Origin: JANMDU01 sp043777675
Lineage (GTDB): Bacteria; Pseudomonadota; Gammaproteobacteria; Burkholderiales; Burkholderiaceae_C
DNA: 64,000 nt
Reading direction: 5' to 3'
Assembly (NCBI GenBank): GCA_043777675.1
Contig: JAYWHR010000055.1
Coordinates: 1 to 64,000, forward strand
Part shown: in pieces, positions 34,966-43,937 of the stretch
Layout: each line of letters begins with the position of its first letter
Position numbering within the stretch: position 1 is the first letter of the stretch
Notes under the pieces: model-generated
Databases searched by the model: none
The model's input: the letters and a program-made list of their open reading frames with translations, nothing else
What the model was told of the DNA's origin: nothing
Program-made: the position numbers and the translations under genes

Positions 34966-35658
34966 ATGGACATGAAATTTTTCCCTTTACAGCCAGCCAA
35001 CTCACAACGCGGCGGTACGTTTCTTGGAGTGGTGATTGGCCTGATGATCGGCCTCGGCGCGGCATTGGCGGTGGCGGTCTATGTGACCAAAGTGCCCATT
35101 CCTTTTACCAATAAAGGCGCGACCAAATCCTCTTCTGAGCAAGATGCTCAAGAAAATCAAAAGAATAAAAACTGGGATCCGAATGCGCCGCTGTATGGCA
35201 AAAATCCCGCCAAACAAACTGCCTCCGGCGCGATAGGCACGGCAACGACAGCCTCGATGCCTGCTATAACTGCTGCCAGTGCACCAAAAGGTGCGGCCTC
35301 CACGCCCAAAGCCGCTGCTTCAGCACCCAAGACTTCTGCTGATCCCCTTGGCGATCTCGCTAAAGCCAAAACCGCAGGCACAGCGACCATCGCTATGAAT
35401 CCGACGGGTGGTGGCGCAGACCCCTTTGCCTACTTTGTGCAAGCTGGCGCATTTCGAACCACAGAAGATGCCGAAGCGCAAAAAGCCAAGCTCAGTATGG
35501 CTGGCTTTCAGGCGATGATCACAGAGCGCGAGCAATCCGGTCGAACCGTTTTTCGTGTGCGGATCGGCCCCGTCGATAAGAAAGACGATGCTGACAAGAC
35601 CAAAGAAAAACTCGACGGCGCAGGCTTTGAGACCGCGATTGTTCGGGTACAGCGGTAA
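34966..35658 (+). CDS. SPOR-domain (FtsN-like) inner-membrane protein
   Basis: 230 aa. Starts 2 bp after the argS stop (ATG 34966; ATG 34972 and an overlapping GTG at 34960 are alternatives). A short cytosolic tail is followed by one membrane segment (TFLGVVIGLMIGLGAALAVAVYV, about 16-38), a long Ala/Lys/Pro/Thr-rich periplasmic linker (about 50-145) and a C-terminal SPOR domain (FAYFVQAGAFRTTEDAEAQK ... RVRIGPV). SPOR domains bind glycan strands without stem peptides at the division site. Linkage to argS is a common place for ftsN-like genes in betaproteobacteria, but the cell-division role is inferred. Confidence 0.82.
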   Translation: MDMKFFPLQPANSQRGGTFLGVVIGLMIGLGAALAVAVYVTKVPIPFTNKGATKSSSEQDAQENQKNKNWDPNAPLYGKNPAKQTASGAIGTATTASMPAITAASAPKGAASTPKAAASAPKTSADPLGDLAKAKTAGTATIAMNPTGGGADPFAYFVQAGAFRTTEDAEAQKAKLSMAGFQAMITEREQSGRTVFRVRIGPVDKKDDADKTKEKLDGAGFETAIVRVQR

Positions 35659-35762
35659 ATGGCGCACACGATGGCCCATACCTACCGCTGGAACTTTGTC
35701 AGCTTAATGTGCCTCAGCACCGTTAATTGATCAACAGCCTTTTGGCTTCTGGAGAATTCACT

Positions 35763-36413
35763 ATGTTTCGTCGCGCCCTGATTCAAACTGCCGGCACTTT
35801 AGGTCTCGCATACTCCCTTCCACTCAGCGTGTTCGCGCAGCAACAACGCGCCTACCAAGAAGGCCAAGACTATGTGGCGCTCGATAAGCGCATTCCTGGT
35901 GATAACGCCGCAGGAAAAGTTGAGGTGATCGAGTTCTTTTGGTACAACTGCCCTCACTGCAATGCTTTTGAGCCGCAGTTAGAGCAATGGGCAGCCAAAT
36001 TGCCTAAAGACGTCACCTTACGCCGCATGCCTGTGGCCTTCCGCGATGAATTCGTGCCGCAGCAACGCCTGTACTACGCTTTGGAAGCCTTAGGCAAGGT
36101 TGAGGAACTGCACAAAAAAGTGTTTTACGCGATTCACGTTGAAAAGCGCAGGCTCGACACACAAGCTAGCATCGGCGAATGGATATCTACCCAAGGTGTA
36201 GATAAAGCCAAATTTGACGGCCTCTATAACTCTTTTGCGGTGCAAACCAAGGCGACCCGCGCTGCGAAGCTGCAAAACGACTTTAAAGTGGGCGGTGTAC
36301 CTGCGCTGGGTATTGCTGGCAGGTTCTATACGGATGGCTCGATGGCGCAAAGCATGGGGCGCGCTTTGCAGATTACTGACTTCTTAATCGCAGAAGTCAA
36401 AAAAGGCCGGTAA
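35763..36413 (+). CDS. dsbA: Periplasmic thiol:disulfide interchange protein DsbA
   Basis: 216 aa from ATG 35763, which follows GGAGAATTCACT. Signal peptide MFRRALIQTAGTLGLAY...FAQ to about 24. The thioredoxin-fold active site is FFWYNCPHCNAFEP (CPHC near 63-66), the cis-Pro loop is VGGVPALGI near 181. It donates disulfides to secreted proteins (LptD, with its Cys residues, is a likely client). It lies 104 bp after the SPOR gene on the same strand, and is convergent with the patatin gene; a repeat copy sits between them. Confidence 0.92.
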   Translation: MFRRALIQTAGTLGLAYSLPLSVFAQQQRAYQEGQDYVALDKRIPGDNAAGKVEVIEFFWYNCPHCNAFEPQLEQWAAKLPKDVTLRRMPVAFRDEFVPQQRLYYALEALGKVEELHKKVFYAIHVEKRRLDTQASIGEWISTQGVDKAKFDGLYNSFAVQTKATRAAKLQNDFKVGGVPALGIAGRFYTDGSMAQSMGRALQITDFLIAEVKKGR

Positions 36414-36433
36414 ACTAAGGTTGAATTGCCGGT

Positions 36434-36477
36434 TAGCCGGCGTAAAATATGCGCAGCGTGCTATTAAAATAATAGCA
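36434..36477 (+). repeat. Dispersed 44-bp element, copy 12 (dsbA-patatin intergenic)
   Basis: TAGCCGGCGTAAAATATGCG, then GTGCTATTAAAATAATAGCA. Lies between convergent stops; its AT-rich tail ends just before the patatin stop. Confidence 0.9.
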
Positions 36478-36478
36478 T

Positions 36479-37555
36479 TTAGCGATCTTCTGGATGCCCC
36501 ATGCGCATATCATCCAAGTAATCTTCACTGATGTTGATGCTACTCTTGACGCCTACTTCTTCATAGTGTTTTGTCAACCAGCGCTGGCCGCATTTTTGAC
36601 CCAACTCAAATAGGCCTTCGATCAGTTGCCCATCTGCATTGGATTTCGTCGAAGCGGGGTAGGCTTCCAGTGTCTCGCCGCCATCAATGCGGTGCAATCG
36701 AACCGTGCGGTAGCGCTCGAGTGGCAGAAAACCTTTAGCGATTAAGCGGTTGACAAAATCGATGGAGCGCATTTGTGCAAGCAGGCTGGCATTAAACGTG
36801 AGCTCATTCACGCGATCTATGATGTCGCTTTCGTTATCTGGCACTGCATTGCGCTCCACCGGATTGATCTGGATGAGGATGATATCGCTGGCTTGGCATC
36901 GGTAAATCAACGGGTGCAGTGCAGGGTTGCCGCTAAAGCCGCCATCCCAATAATGCTCGCCCTCCACCTCCACTGCGCGAAATAGCATGGGCAAGCAAGC
37001 CGACGCCATCACAGCAGCTTCTGTGAGCCGCTTGCCCGAGAAAATCTCTGCCTTGCCCGTCTTCACATGCGTGGCACACACATGAATCTGCGGCGAAGAG
37101 GATTTGGCCAGCCGCTTGAAATCCACGCAACTGTTCAGCAGCTTGCGCAGTGGGTTGATATCCATAGGATTAAATTGGTATGGCGAGATCGATGCACCAC
37201 TGGCACGCCAGCCGGAGAGCCACATCTGCGCCCAGCCACGTTGTAATTTGCTCGCTTCGCCCAGCCGTGCCACTTTGCGCCAAAATTCAGCCAGTGCCTT
37301 GCGTGCCGCACCACGAGCGGCTGCGGGATCATCTGGGTACTCGGCAAAAGCAGATCCAAGCACAGCAGCATTCATGGCCCCCGCGCTTGCGCCACTGATG
37401 CCCTCAAGCTGCAAACGTCCATCGCCCAAGAGCGCATCCAGCACACCCCAAGTAAACGCCCCATGCGAGCCCCCGCCTTGAAGCGCCAAGCTTACAGTTT
37501 TATGAGGTGCGTTGGCGGCGATTGGGGTGGGTGTTTGAGAGGCAGCTTCATTCAT
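36479..37555 (-). CDS. Patatin-like phospholipase
   Basis: 358 aa. The oxyanion-hole motif LALQGGGSHGAFTWGVL (about 23-39), the nucleophile elbow GISGASAGAMNA (Ser near 57, GxSxG) and the second dyad residue in YWDGGFSGNPAL (Asp near 203, DGG) are all intact, so it should be catalytically active. Family members are cytosolic or secreted acylhydrolases; the large C-terminal part (after 220) is typical of the DUF3734-type bacterial group. No signal peptide is seen. It stands alone, convergent with dsbA. The substrate cannot be told. Confidence 0.88.
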   Translation of the reverse strand: MNEAASQTPTPIAANAPHKTVSLALQGGGSHGAFTWGVLDALLGDGRLQLEGISGASAGAMNAAVLGSAFAEYPDDPAAARGAARKALAEFWRKVARLGEASKLQRGWAQMWLSGWRASGASISPYQFNPMDINPLRKLLNSCVDFKRLAKSSSPQIHVCATHVKTGKAEIFSGKRLTEAAVMASACLPMLFRAVEVEGEHYWDGGFSGNPALHPLIYRCQASDIILIQINPVERNAVPDNESDIIDRVNELTFNASLLAQMRSIDFVNRLIAKGFLPLERYRTVRLHRIDGGETLEAYPASTKSNADGQLIEGLFELGQKCGQRWLTKHYEEVGVKSSINISEDYLDDMRMGHPEDR

Positions 37556-37660
37556 TGTGGCTTTTCCTTGCGATGTTCATCTTGCTAAATCAGGCAATCA
37601 ATAAGTGTGCCAAAAACTCAAAGACGAGATGTCAATTTGATGACGCCACGCGGTATGATT

Positions 37661-37694
37661 TTGATAGCGCATCAATTAAATTTTATGCCGGCTA
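37661..37694 (-). repeat. Degenerate dispersed element, copy 13
   Basis: Ends in ATGCCGGCTA as the other minus copies do, but the left part (TTGATAGCGCATCAATTAAA) is rearranged relative to the consensus. Confidence 0.5.
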
Positions 37695-37736
37695 GCCCTC
37701 GGTTTTCTATCGAAAACGGCTCTTTACAATGCATGG

Positions 37737-37856
37737 ATGCAACGGCGTAAATTCATCATCCGCGCCCGCGCTCTAGTCGGTGGTGCGGCCTTGCCTACAG
37801 GCCAAAAGGTGCAAGGAATGAGGAGAACCAACAACCTCTCCCGAGCCTTGCTCTGA
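37737..37856 (+). pseudogene. Possible remnant of a Tat-exported protein gene
   Basis: A 39-codon frame begins MQRRKFIIRARALVGGAAL, which resembles a twin-arginine signal peptide (RRKFI, then a hydrophobic Ala/Gly/Leu run), but it ends after NNLSRALL with no mature domain. It could be the start of a gene whose remainder was lost. No ribosome binding site is evident. Weak call. Confidence 0.3.
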
Positions 37857-38307
37857 CTCCATTCATTTGAGGCATCCCCAAGGGGAAAAACCTCCTGCAG
37901 ATGGCCAATTTTCAAGGGTTAAAGGCTGTCAGTCAAAGCATTGAAATAAACGTAAATAGCCTTGTGTATTTCAGGCGCGCCTCATTTAAAAACAGCATCG
38001 GCACATCCGGCTTCACCGTCTAAAAATTCCAAGTAAAAATGAGCCACTTTCTCGTTCGGCGCAACCCCCGCGCAACCTTACTCACATTCTCCTTGACTGA
38101 GCACCCTATCGCCGTCGGTATGCGCTCCGCCATGACAGGCGCTAACACTCCGGTCATTTCATTAAAATAACGTCTCGCTGACGGGCTTAAAGCAAACACG
38201 ATGATCCAGTTGCCCAAAGCCAAGCCTACACATCGGCAACCATCAGGACGACAAATCGATCCTTCGGTTGGCTTGAGGCGTGTTTTGCAGAACTTGTTTG
38301 AGAATAT

Positions 38308-38337
38308 TTGACGCGACTATAAATTCTGTGGCATAAT
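38308..38337 (+). promoter_or_regulatory. Sigma-70 promoter of the rplN ribosomal operon
   Basis: TTGACG (38308-38313), an 18-bp spacer and CATAAT (38332-38337). It gives an untranslated leader of about 160 nt before rplN at 38508, long enough for autoregulatory structure; I did not resolve a specific fold. No other ribosomal gene lies upstream in this window, so the spc cluster here appears to be driven separately from the S10 cluster. Confidence 0.7.
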
Positions 38338-38507
38338 AAAAGGCTTCGCGTAATCTGCGGACGGACATTCATCTGTTAACAGTTAGCGCATCCTGCCCAA
38401 ACGTAGCTTGATTTGAGAAATTGAATCGTGTGACGACGGGCCCAAGACTGCTTTCGATGGTTTGAAATAGTTCAAACAGTCGGAGACAAGTTGGGAAGAA
38501 TAAGACA

Positions 38508-38876
38508 ATGATCCAAACTGAATCTCGACTCGACGTCGCTGACAACACGGGTGCTAAATCCGTTTTGTGTATTAAGGTGCTCGGTGGCTCCAAGCGTCGC
38601 TATGCATCCGTGGGCGATGTGATCAAGGTGAGCATCAAAGAAGCTGCTCCTCGTGGTCGCGTTAAAAAAGGCGAAATCTATAACGCCGTTGTGGTGCGTA
38701 CTGCCAAGGGCATTCGCCGCAGCGATGGTTCGCTCGTGAAATTCGATGGCAATGCGGCAGTTTTGCTAAATGCCAAGCTGGAGCCGATTGGCACCCGCAT
38801 TTTTGGCCCCGTGACTCGTGAACTCCGCACAGAGAAGTTCATGAAGATCGTGTCCTTGGCACCTGAAGTCCTGTAA
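38508..38876 (+). CDS. rplN: 50S ribosomal protein L14
   Basis: 122 aa, the standard length. MIQTESRLDVADNTGAK and the central GGSKRRYASVGDVIKVSIKE are diagnostic. It binds 23S rRNA near the subunit interface. First gene of the operon, 10 bp before rplX. Confidence 0.99.
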   Translation: MIQTESRLDVADNTGAKSVLCIKVLGGSKRRYASVGDVIKVSIKEAAPRGRVKKGEIYNAVVVRTAKGIRRSDGSLVKFDGNAAVLLNAKLEPIGTRIFGPVTRELRTEKFMKIVSLAPEVL

Positions 38877-38886
38877 AGAGGTTGAT

Positions 38887-39204
38887 ATGAATAAACTTCG
38901 TACCGGCGACGAAATCATCGTCCTCGCAGGCCGAGATAAAGGCAAGCGTGGCAAAATCGCGTCTCGCAAAGACGAAACGCATTTGCTGATTGATGGTATC
39001 AATCTCGTCAAAAAGCACACCAAGCCTAACCCGCTGAAAAATACCACGGGTGGTATTGTTGAAAAGGCCATGCCGATCCATCAATCCAATGTGGCGATTT
39101 TCAACGGCGCAACCGGCAAGGCCGACCGCGTAGGTATCAAAGTAGAGGGTGATAAAAAAATGCGCGTCTACAAGTCCAGCGGTGCTGAAATCAAAGCAGC
39201 CTAA
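38887..39204 (+). CDS. rplX: 50S ribosomal protein L24
   Basis: 105 aa KOW-domain protein: MNKLRTGDEIIVLAGRDKGK then GKIASR is the KOW motif, and GGIVEKAMPIHQSNVAIFN is the conserved loop. An assembly initiator of the 50S subunit. Between rplN and rplE, 11 bp before rplE. Confidence 0.99.
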   Translation: MNKLRTGDEIIVLAGRDKGKRGKIASRKDETHLLIDGINLVKKHTKPNPLKNTTGGIVEKAMPIHQSNVAIFNGATGKADRVGIKVEGDKKMRVYKSSGAEIKAA

Positions 39205-39215
39205 GGTAAAAAATA

Positions 39216-39755
39216 ATGGCACGTTTTAAACAACACTACACAGAAAAAGTCGTTCCCCAGTTAATGGAAAAGTTCGGCTACCAATCTGTTATGCAAGTTC
39301 CTCGCATCACCAAAATCACCTTGAACATGGGTGTTGGCGAAGCGGTGGCAGATAAAAAAGTCATGGACAACGCTGTGGGCGACATGACAAAGATCGCTGG
39401 TCAGAAGCCAGTTGTCACCAAGGCGCGCAAGGCAATTGCCGGCTTCAAAATCCGCGAGCAATTGCCGATTGGTTGCATGGTCACCTTACGTGGCGAGCAT
39501 ATGTATGAATTCCTAGATCGCTTCATCACGATTTCGCTACCACGCGTGCGCGATTTCCGCGGCGTGTCTGGTCGCGCTTTCGATGGTCGCGGTAATTACA
39601 ACATCGGCGTAAAAGAGCAGATCATTTTCCCGGAAATCGAATACGACAAAGTCGATGCCGTGCGTGGTCTAAACATCAGTATTACAACGACAGCGAAGAA
39701 CGATGAAGAGTGCAAAGCGCTTTTGACCGGTTTCCGCTTTCCGTTTAAGAACTAA
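39216..39755 (+). CDS. rplE: 50S ribosomal protein L5
   Basis: 179 aa. MARFKQHYTEKVVPQLMEKF, VPRITKITLNMGVGEA and the C-terminal GLNISITTTAKNDEECKAL are typical of L5, which carries 5S rRNA with L18 to the central protuberance. In order with rplX and rpsN (10 bp spacing). Confidence 0.99.
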   Translation: MARFKQHYTEKVVPQLMEKFGYQSVMQVPRITKITLNMGVGEAVADKKVMDNAVGDMTKIAGQKPVVTKARKAIAGFKIREQLPIGCMVTLRGEHMYEFLDRFITISLPRVRDFRGVSGRAFDGRGNYNIGVKEQIIFPEIEYDKVDAVRGLNISITTTAKNDEECKALLTGFRFPFKN

Positions 39756-39765
39756 GGAGAGTCAC

Positions 39766-40071
39766 ATGGCTAAAGCTGCACTCATCCAGCGTGAATTAAA
39801 GCGCGATAAACTGGCTGCTAAGTTTGCAAAGAAGTATGCTGAATTCAAGGCAACCGCTTCCGATGTGAGCAAATCACCTGAAGAGCAAATGGCGGCACGT
39901 ACGGGCTTGAACAAGCTGCCGCGTAATGCCAACCCGCATCGTCAACGCAACCGCTGTGGTATAACAGGTCGCGCTCGCGGCACCTACAGTCAGTTTGGCT
40001 TAGGCCGAATGAAGGTACGCGAAATGGCCTTTGCTGGTGAAATCCCTGGCATGACCAAGGCTAGCTGGTAA
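39766..40071 (+). CDS. rpsN: 30S ribosomal protein S14
   Basis: 101 aa, the long zinc-free form: MAKAALIQRELKRDKLAAKF, then RNRCGITGRARGTYSQFGLG. The CxxC pairs of the short zinc-binding form are absent. Located in the spc order between rplE and rpsH. Confidence 0.99.
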   Translation: MAKAALIQRELKRDKLAAKFAKKYAEFKATASDVSKSPEEQMAARTGLNKLPRNANPHRQRNRCGITGRARGTYSQFGLGRMKVREMAFAGEIPGMTKASW

Positions 40072-40088
40072 GCGAAGGAAAACAAAAC

Positions 40089-40484
40089 ATGAGCATGAGT
40101 GATCCTATCGCCGACTTGTTGACGCGCATTCGTAATGCGCAGATGGTCGCCAAAACAACCGTATCGCTGCCAGCATCCAAAATCAAGGCAGCTATCGCGC
40201 AGGTGTTAAAAGACGAAGGCTACATTGATGGATTCAAAGTGAATACCGTTGATGGTAAGTCTGAGCTTGAAATCGCCTTGAAATATTACGCTGGTCGTCC
40301 TGTAATCGAGCGTCTGGAGCGCGTAAGCCGCCCTGGCCTGCGCGTCTACAAAGGTACGGGTAGCATCCCTCAAGTCATGAACGGCTTGGGTGTTGCCATA
40401 GTCACTACGCCGCAAGGCGTGATGACCGACCGCAAAGCCCGCGCAACCGGCGTCGGTGGCGAAGTGCTGTGCTACGTCGCCTAA
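40089..40484 (+). CDS. rpsH: 30S ribosomal protein S8
   Basis: 131 aa. MSMSDPIADLLTRIRNAQMV and the C-terminal VTTPQGVMTDRKARATGVGG identify S8, an early 16S-binding protein that in E. coli also represses its own operon at the rplE leader. Starts 17 bp after rpsN. Confidence 0.99.
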   Translation: MSMSDPIADLLTRIRNAQMVAKTTVSLPASKIKAAIAQVLKDEGYIDGFKVNTVDGKSELEIALKYYAGRPVIERLERVSRPGLRVYKGTGSIPQVMNGLGVAIVTTPQGVMTDRKARATGVGGEVLCYVA

Positions 40485-40502
40485 CGGGTAAGGAAAAAGA
40501 AT

Positions 40503-41036
40503 ATGTCCCGCGTAGGAAAAATGCCAGTCACCGTGCCAGCCGGCGTCGAAGTGACAATAAATACCGACAAGATCAACGTTAAAGGTACGGGCGGCGTGCT
40601 GTCTATTGCTGCAAACGCACTTGTCACTATCAAAAACGAGGCGGGCAAGCTAAGCTTTGCACCTGCTGATGATTCGACTGCTGCGAACGCTATGAGTGGC
40701 ACATTGCGTCAACTCGTCAACAACATGGTTGTGGGCGTTACAAAGGGTTTTGAGAAAAAGCTCAACTTGGTGGGTGTGGGTTACAAAGCTGCTGCTACTG
40801 GTACAAAGCTGAATTTGGCTGTGGGATATTCTCACCCTGTGAACTTTGAAATGCCAACGGGCATTACAGTGGCCACTCCAATCCCAACTGAAATCATTAT
40901 CAAAGGCGCTGACCGTCAACGTGTTGGTCAAATCGCTGCTGAAATCCGTGCCGTGCGTCCTCCTGAGCCTTACAAAGGCAAAGGCATCCGTTATTCGGAT
41001 GAAAAGATCACGATCAAGGAAACGAAAAAGAAATAA
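40503..41036 (+). CDS. rplF: 50S ribosomal protein L6
   Basis: 177 aa. MSRVGKMPVTVPAGVEVTIN and the C-terminal VRPPEPYKGKGIRYSDEKI are typical; two tandem L6 folds. Contributes to the sarcin-ricin/GTPase region. Follows rpsH by 18 bp and precedes rplR by 11 bp. Confidence 0.99.
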   Translation: MSRVGKMPVTVPAGVEVTINTDKINVKGTGGVLSIAANALVTIKNEAGKLSFAPADDSTAANAMSGTLRQLVNNMVVGVTKGFEKKLNLVGVGYKAAATGTKLNLAVGYSHPVNFEMPTGITVATPIPTEIIIKGADRQRVGQIAAEIRAVRPPEPYKGKGIRYSDEKITIKETKKK

Positions 41037-41047
41037 GGAACGTCAAC

Positions 41048-41407
41048 ATGCTGAACAAAAAAGACCAGCGCGTGCGCCGTTCGCGTCAGACGCGTATCCG
41101 CATCGCTACTCAAGGAGTTGCCCGCCTTTCGGTCAACCGTACAAACCTGCACATTTATGCACAAGTCATTTCAGGCGACGGCAGCAAAGTGCTAGCTTCG
41201 GCCTCGACCGCGGAAGCAGATGTGTCCAAGGAACTTGGTGGTAAAGGCAGCAATGCTGCTGCTGCGTCCGCTGTGGGCAAGCGCGTTGCTGAAAAAGCAC
41301 TGGCTGCTGGCGTTGACAAAGTTGCGTTTGACCGTGCAGGCTTTGCTTACCACGGCCGTGTCAAAGCACTGGCAGAAGCTGCGCGTGAAGCCGGCCTCCA
41401 GTTCTAA
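41048..41407 (+). CDS. rplR: 50S ribosomal protein L18
   Basis: 119 aa. RVRRSRQTRIRIATQGVARL at the basic N-terminus, VNRTNLHIYAQVISGDGSKV, and the end FDRAGFAYHGRVKALAEAAR are diagnostic. Binds 5S rRNA. Followed by rpsE at 38 bp. Confidence 0.99.
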   Translation: MLNKKDQRVRRSRQTRIRIATQGVARLSVNRTNLHIYAQVISGDGSKVLASASTAEADVSKELGGKGSNAAAASAVGKRVAEKALAAGVDKVAFDRAGFAYHGRVKALAEAAREAGLQF

Positions 41408-41445
41408 ACACTCAAGCAACGGTAAGAAATTAGAGCGAGAAATTT

Positions 41446-41964
41446 ATGGCTAAATTACAAGCAAACGCACCAGCAGCAGGTCCAGAAGACGGCATGCGCG
41501 AAAAGATGATTGCAGTGAATCGCGTCACGAAAGTGGTTAAGGGTGGTCGTATTCTCGGCTTCGCGGCACTCACGGTTGTAGGCGACGGCGACGGCAAAGT
41601 TGGCATGGGCAAAGGCAAATCAAAAGAAGTGCCTGTGGCTGTGCAAAAGGCAATGGAGCAGGCACGTCGCGGTATGCTTAAATGCAATTTGAAAAACGGC
41701 ACTATCCACCACCGCGTGTATGGTCAGCATGGAGCCTCAAACGTCATGATGGCACCCGCTCCGAAAGGAACAGGAATTATCGCTGGCGGTCCAATGCGCG
41801 CTGTGTTTGAAGTGGTCGGTATTACGGATATCGTGGCTAAGAGCCATGGTTCAACCAACCCCTACAACCTGGTTCGGGCGACGCTGGATGCTCTGAATAA
41901 ATCGACAACTGCCGGAAACGTTGCAGCCAAGCGTGGTCTGAGCGTCGAAGCTTTGTTTGCTTGA
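41446..41964 (+). CDS. rpsE: 30S ribosomal protein S5
   Basis: 172 aa. REKMIAVNRVTKVVKGGRI, VVGDGDGKVGMGKGKSKEVP (double-stranded RNA-binding domain) and PMRAVFEVVGITDIVAKSHG identify S5, which helps decoding accuracy. In order before rpmD. Confidence 0.99.
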   Translation: MAKLQANAPAAGPEDGMREKMIAVNRVTKVVKGGRILGFAALTVVGDGDGKVGMGKGKSKEVPVAVQKAMEQARRGMLKCNLKNGTIHHRVYGQHGASNVMMAPAPKGTGIIAGGPMRAVFEVVGITDIVAKSHGSTNPYNLVRATLDALNKSTTAGNVAAKRGLSVEALFA

Positions 41965-41975
41965 TTGGAATCATC

Positions 41976-42158
41976 ATGACAACATCGGCAAAAGTTAAAG
42001 TACAGCTCGTCAAGAGCCCTATCAGCTGCAAAGAATCTCATCGCGCCACCGTGCGTGGCTTGGGTCTGCGCAAAATCAATTCTGTTTCTGAGCTCGAAGA
42101 TACTCCCGCTGTGCGCGGTATGATCAACAAGATCAGCTACTTGGTCAAGGTGCTCTGA
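41976..42158 (+). CDS. rpmD: 50S ribosomal protein L30
   Basis: 60 aa from ATG 41976 (MTTSAKVKVQLVKSPISCKE); an in-frame ATG at 41961 overlaps rpsE and is unlikely. HRATVRGLGLRKINSVSEL is the L30 core. The stop overlaps the rplO start (TGATG), so translation is coupled. Confidence 0.97.
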   Translation: MTTSAKVKVQLVKSPISCKESHRATVRGLGLRKINSVSELEDTPAVRGMINKISYLVKVL

Positions 42159-42589
42159 TGCAACTCAATACCATCTCTCCAGCCGAAGGCTCCAAAAAAC
42201 CACGTCGTCGCGTTGGTCGCGGCATCGGTTCTGGCCTCGGTAAAACTGCAGGCCGCGGTCACAAAGGTCAAAAATCACGTTCCGGCGGTTACCACAAAGT
42301 AGGCTTCGAAGGCGGTCAAATGCCTCTGCAGCGTCGCTTGCCCAAGCGCGGCTTCAAATCACGTACTCTTGCGTTCAATGCAGAGATAACACTGACCACC
42401 CTCGAGAAGCTCGGCGCGTCTGAAGTTGATATGTTGAGCCTAAAGCAAGCTGGCTTGGTTGGCGAAATGATCAAAGTCGTTAAAGTTATCAAATCTGGCT
42501 CGCTTACCAAGGCTGTCAAATTGACCGGTATTGGAGCAACGGCTGCTGCGAGGATTGCAATCGAATCCGCTGGCGGCACATTGATTTAA
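42158..42589 (+). CDS. rplO: 50S ribosomal protein L15
   Basis: 143 aa. The Gly/Arg/Lys-rich N-terminus (RRRVGRGIGSGLGKTAGRGH, GQKSRSGG) and VGFEGGQMPLQRRLPKRGFK are diagnostic. A late assembly protein of the 50S. Followed by secY at 23 bp. Confidence 0.99.
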   Translation: MQLNTISPAEGSKKPRRRVGRGIGSGLGKTAGRGHKGQKSRSGGYHKVGFEGGQMPLQRRLPKRGFKSRTLAFNAEITLTTLEKLGASEVDMLSLKQAGLVGEMIKVVKVIKSGSLTKAVKLTGIGATAAARIAIESAGGTLI

Positions 42590-42612
42590 ACCAGTAGTCG
42601 AGACTTCCAACA

Positions 42613-43923
42613 GTGGCAACCAATCCCTCAGCAATTGCAAAAACTGGCAAGTTCGGCGACCTGCGTCGCCGACTTGTTTTTTTGTTGCTCGCATTGATTG
42701 TTTATCGTATTGGTACACACATACCTGTCCCAGGCATTGACCCTACCCAGTTGAAATCCCTATTTCAAGGCCAGCAGGGCGGGATTTTAGGCTTGGTGAA
42801 TATGTTCTCAGGCGGTGCTCTGTCTCGATTCAGTGTTCTGGCGTTAGGCATCATGCCTTATATTTCCGCGTCGATCATTATGCAGTTGCTCACTTATGTG
42901 GTGCCTACATTTGAGCAGCTCAAAAAAGAAGGCGAAGCAGGGCGTCGTCGTATCACGCAGTACACTCGATATGGAACGCTCGGTTTAGCGCTCTTTCAAT
43001 CTTTGGGTATTGCTATAGCACTTGAGGGATCAGCTGGTTTGGTTCTGCAACCGGGTTTCGGATTCCGTATGGCTACAGTTGTTAGCTTAACGGCTGGTAC
43101 GATGTTTTTGATGTGGCTTGGTGAACAAATTACTGAACGGGGTTTAGGCAATGGCATCTCAATTTTGATCTTCGCTGGTATAGCTGCAGGTTTGCCAGGC
43201 GCGATCGGTGGCTTACTCGAATTGGTGCGAACAGGCGCAATGAGTATTATTGCTGCAATTATCATCGTGGCGTTAGTTGTGTTGGTTACCTATTTTGTTG
43301 TGTTTGTCGAGCGCGGGCAGCGTAAGATATTGGTGAACTACGCCCGTCGCCAGGTTGGTAATAAAGTGTATGGCGGACAGTCATCGCACTTGCCGCTCAA
43401 GCTCAACATGGCTGGTGTGATTCCTCCAATTTTCGCCTCTTCAATCATATTGTTGCCTGCCACCGTGGTGAGCTGGTTTAGTACTGGTGATTCGATGCGG
43501 TGGCTCAAAGATATGGCAGGCATGCTTACACCCGGCCAGCCGATTTACATCATGTTTTACGCTGGCGCGATCATTTTCTTCTGCTTTTTCTACACGGCAT
43601 TGGTGTTCAACAGCCGCGAAACAGCAGATAACTTAAAGAAAAGTGGTGCGTTCATCCCTGGAATTCGTCCTGGCGACCAAACCGCTCGATACATAGACAA
43701 AATCTTGCTCCGCTTGACCGCAGTCGGTGCAGCATACATCACGGCAGTTTGTCTGTTGCCTGAATTTTTGATCCTGAAATACAATGTGCCCTTCTATTTT
43801 GGCGGCACTTCACTGCTGATCATTGTGGTCGTTACGATGGACTTCATGTCTCAAGTTCAAAATTACATGATGAGCCAGCAGTACGAGTCGTTGTTGAAAA
43901 AGGCTAATTTCAAAACTTCTTGA
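42613..43923 (+). CDS. secY: Protein translocase subunit SecY
   Basis: 436 aa from a GTG start at 42613 (MATNPSAIAKTGKFGDLRRR). Ten membrane segments; the plug region (IDPTQLKSLFQGQQGGILGL) and the cytosolic loops for SecA and ribosome contact (YARRQVGNKVYGGQSSHLPL; GDQTARYIDKILLRLT) are in the right order. Forms the SecYEG channel. Normally followed by infA and rpmJ; here infA is decayed. Confidence 0.98.
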   Translation: MATNPSAIAKTGKFGDLRRRLVFLLLALIVYRIGTHIPVPGIDPTQLKSLFQGQQGGILGLVNMFSGGALSRFSVLALGIMPYISASIIMQLLTYVVPTFEQLKKEGEAGRRRITQYTRYGTLGLALFQSLGIAIALEGSAGLVLQPGFGFRMATVVSLTAGTMFLMWLGEQITERGLGNGISILIFAGIAAGLPGAIGGLLELVRTGAMSIIAAIIIVALVVLVTYFVVFVERGQRKILVNYARRQVGNKVYGGQSSHLPLKLNMAGVIPPIFASSIILLPATVVSWFSTGDSMRWLKDMAGMLTPGQPIYIMFYAGAIIFFCFFYTALVFNSRETADNLKKSGAFIPGIRPGDQTARYIDKILLRLTAVGAAYITAVCLLPEFLILKYNVPFYFGGTSLLIIVVVTMDFMSQVQNYMMSQQYESLLKKANFKTS

Positions 43924-43937
43924 AACAGAACGTTTGA

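Larger units (their letters stand above)
37556..38307. other. Gene-poor region between patatin and the ribosomal operon
   Basis: About 750 bp without a convincing gene. It holds a degenerate repeat copy (37661-37694), a short Tat-signal-like frame (37737-37856) and otherwise frames with no motif. One 67-codon minus frame (38020-38223) has no recognisable features. The stretch looks like decayed DNA. Confidence 0.5.

Noticed and set aside
38020..38223. 67-codon minus-strand frame before the ribosomal operon
   Set aside because: No motif, no binding site, no neighbour that would support it; length expected by chance.
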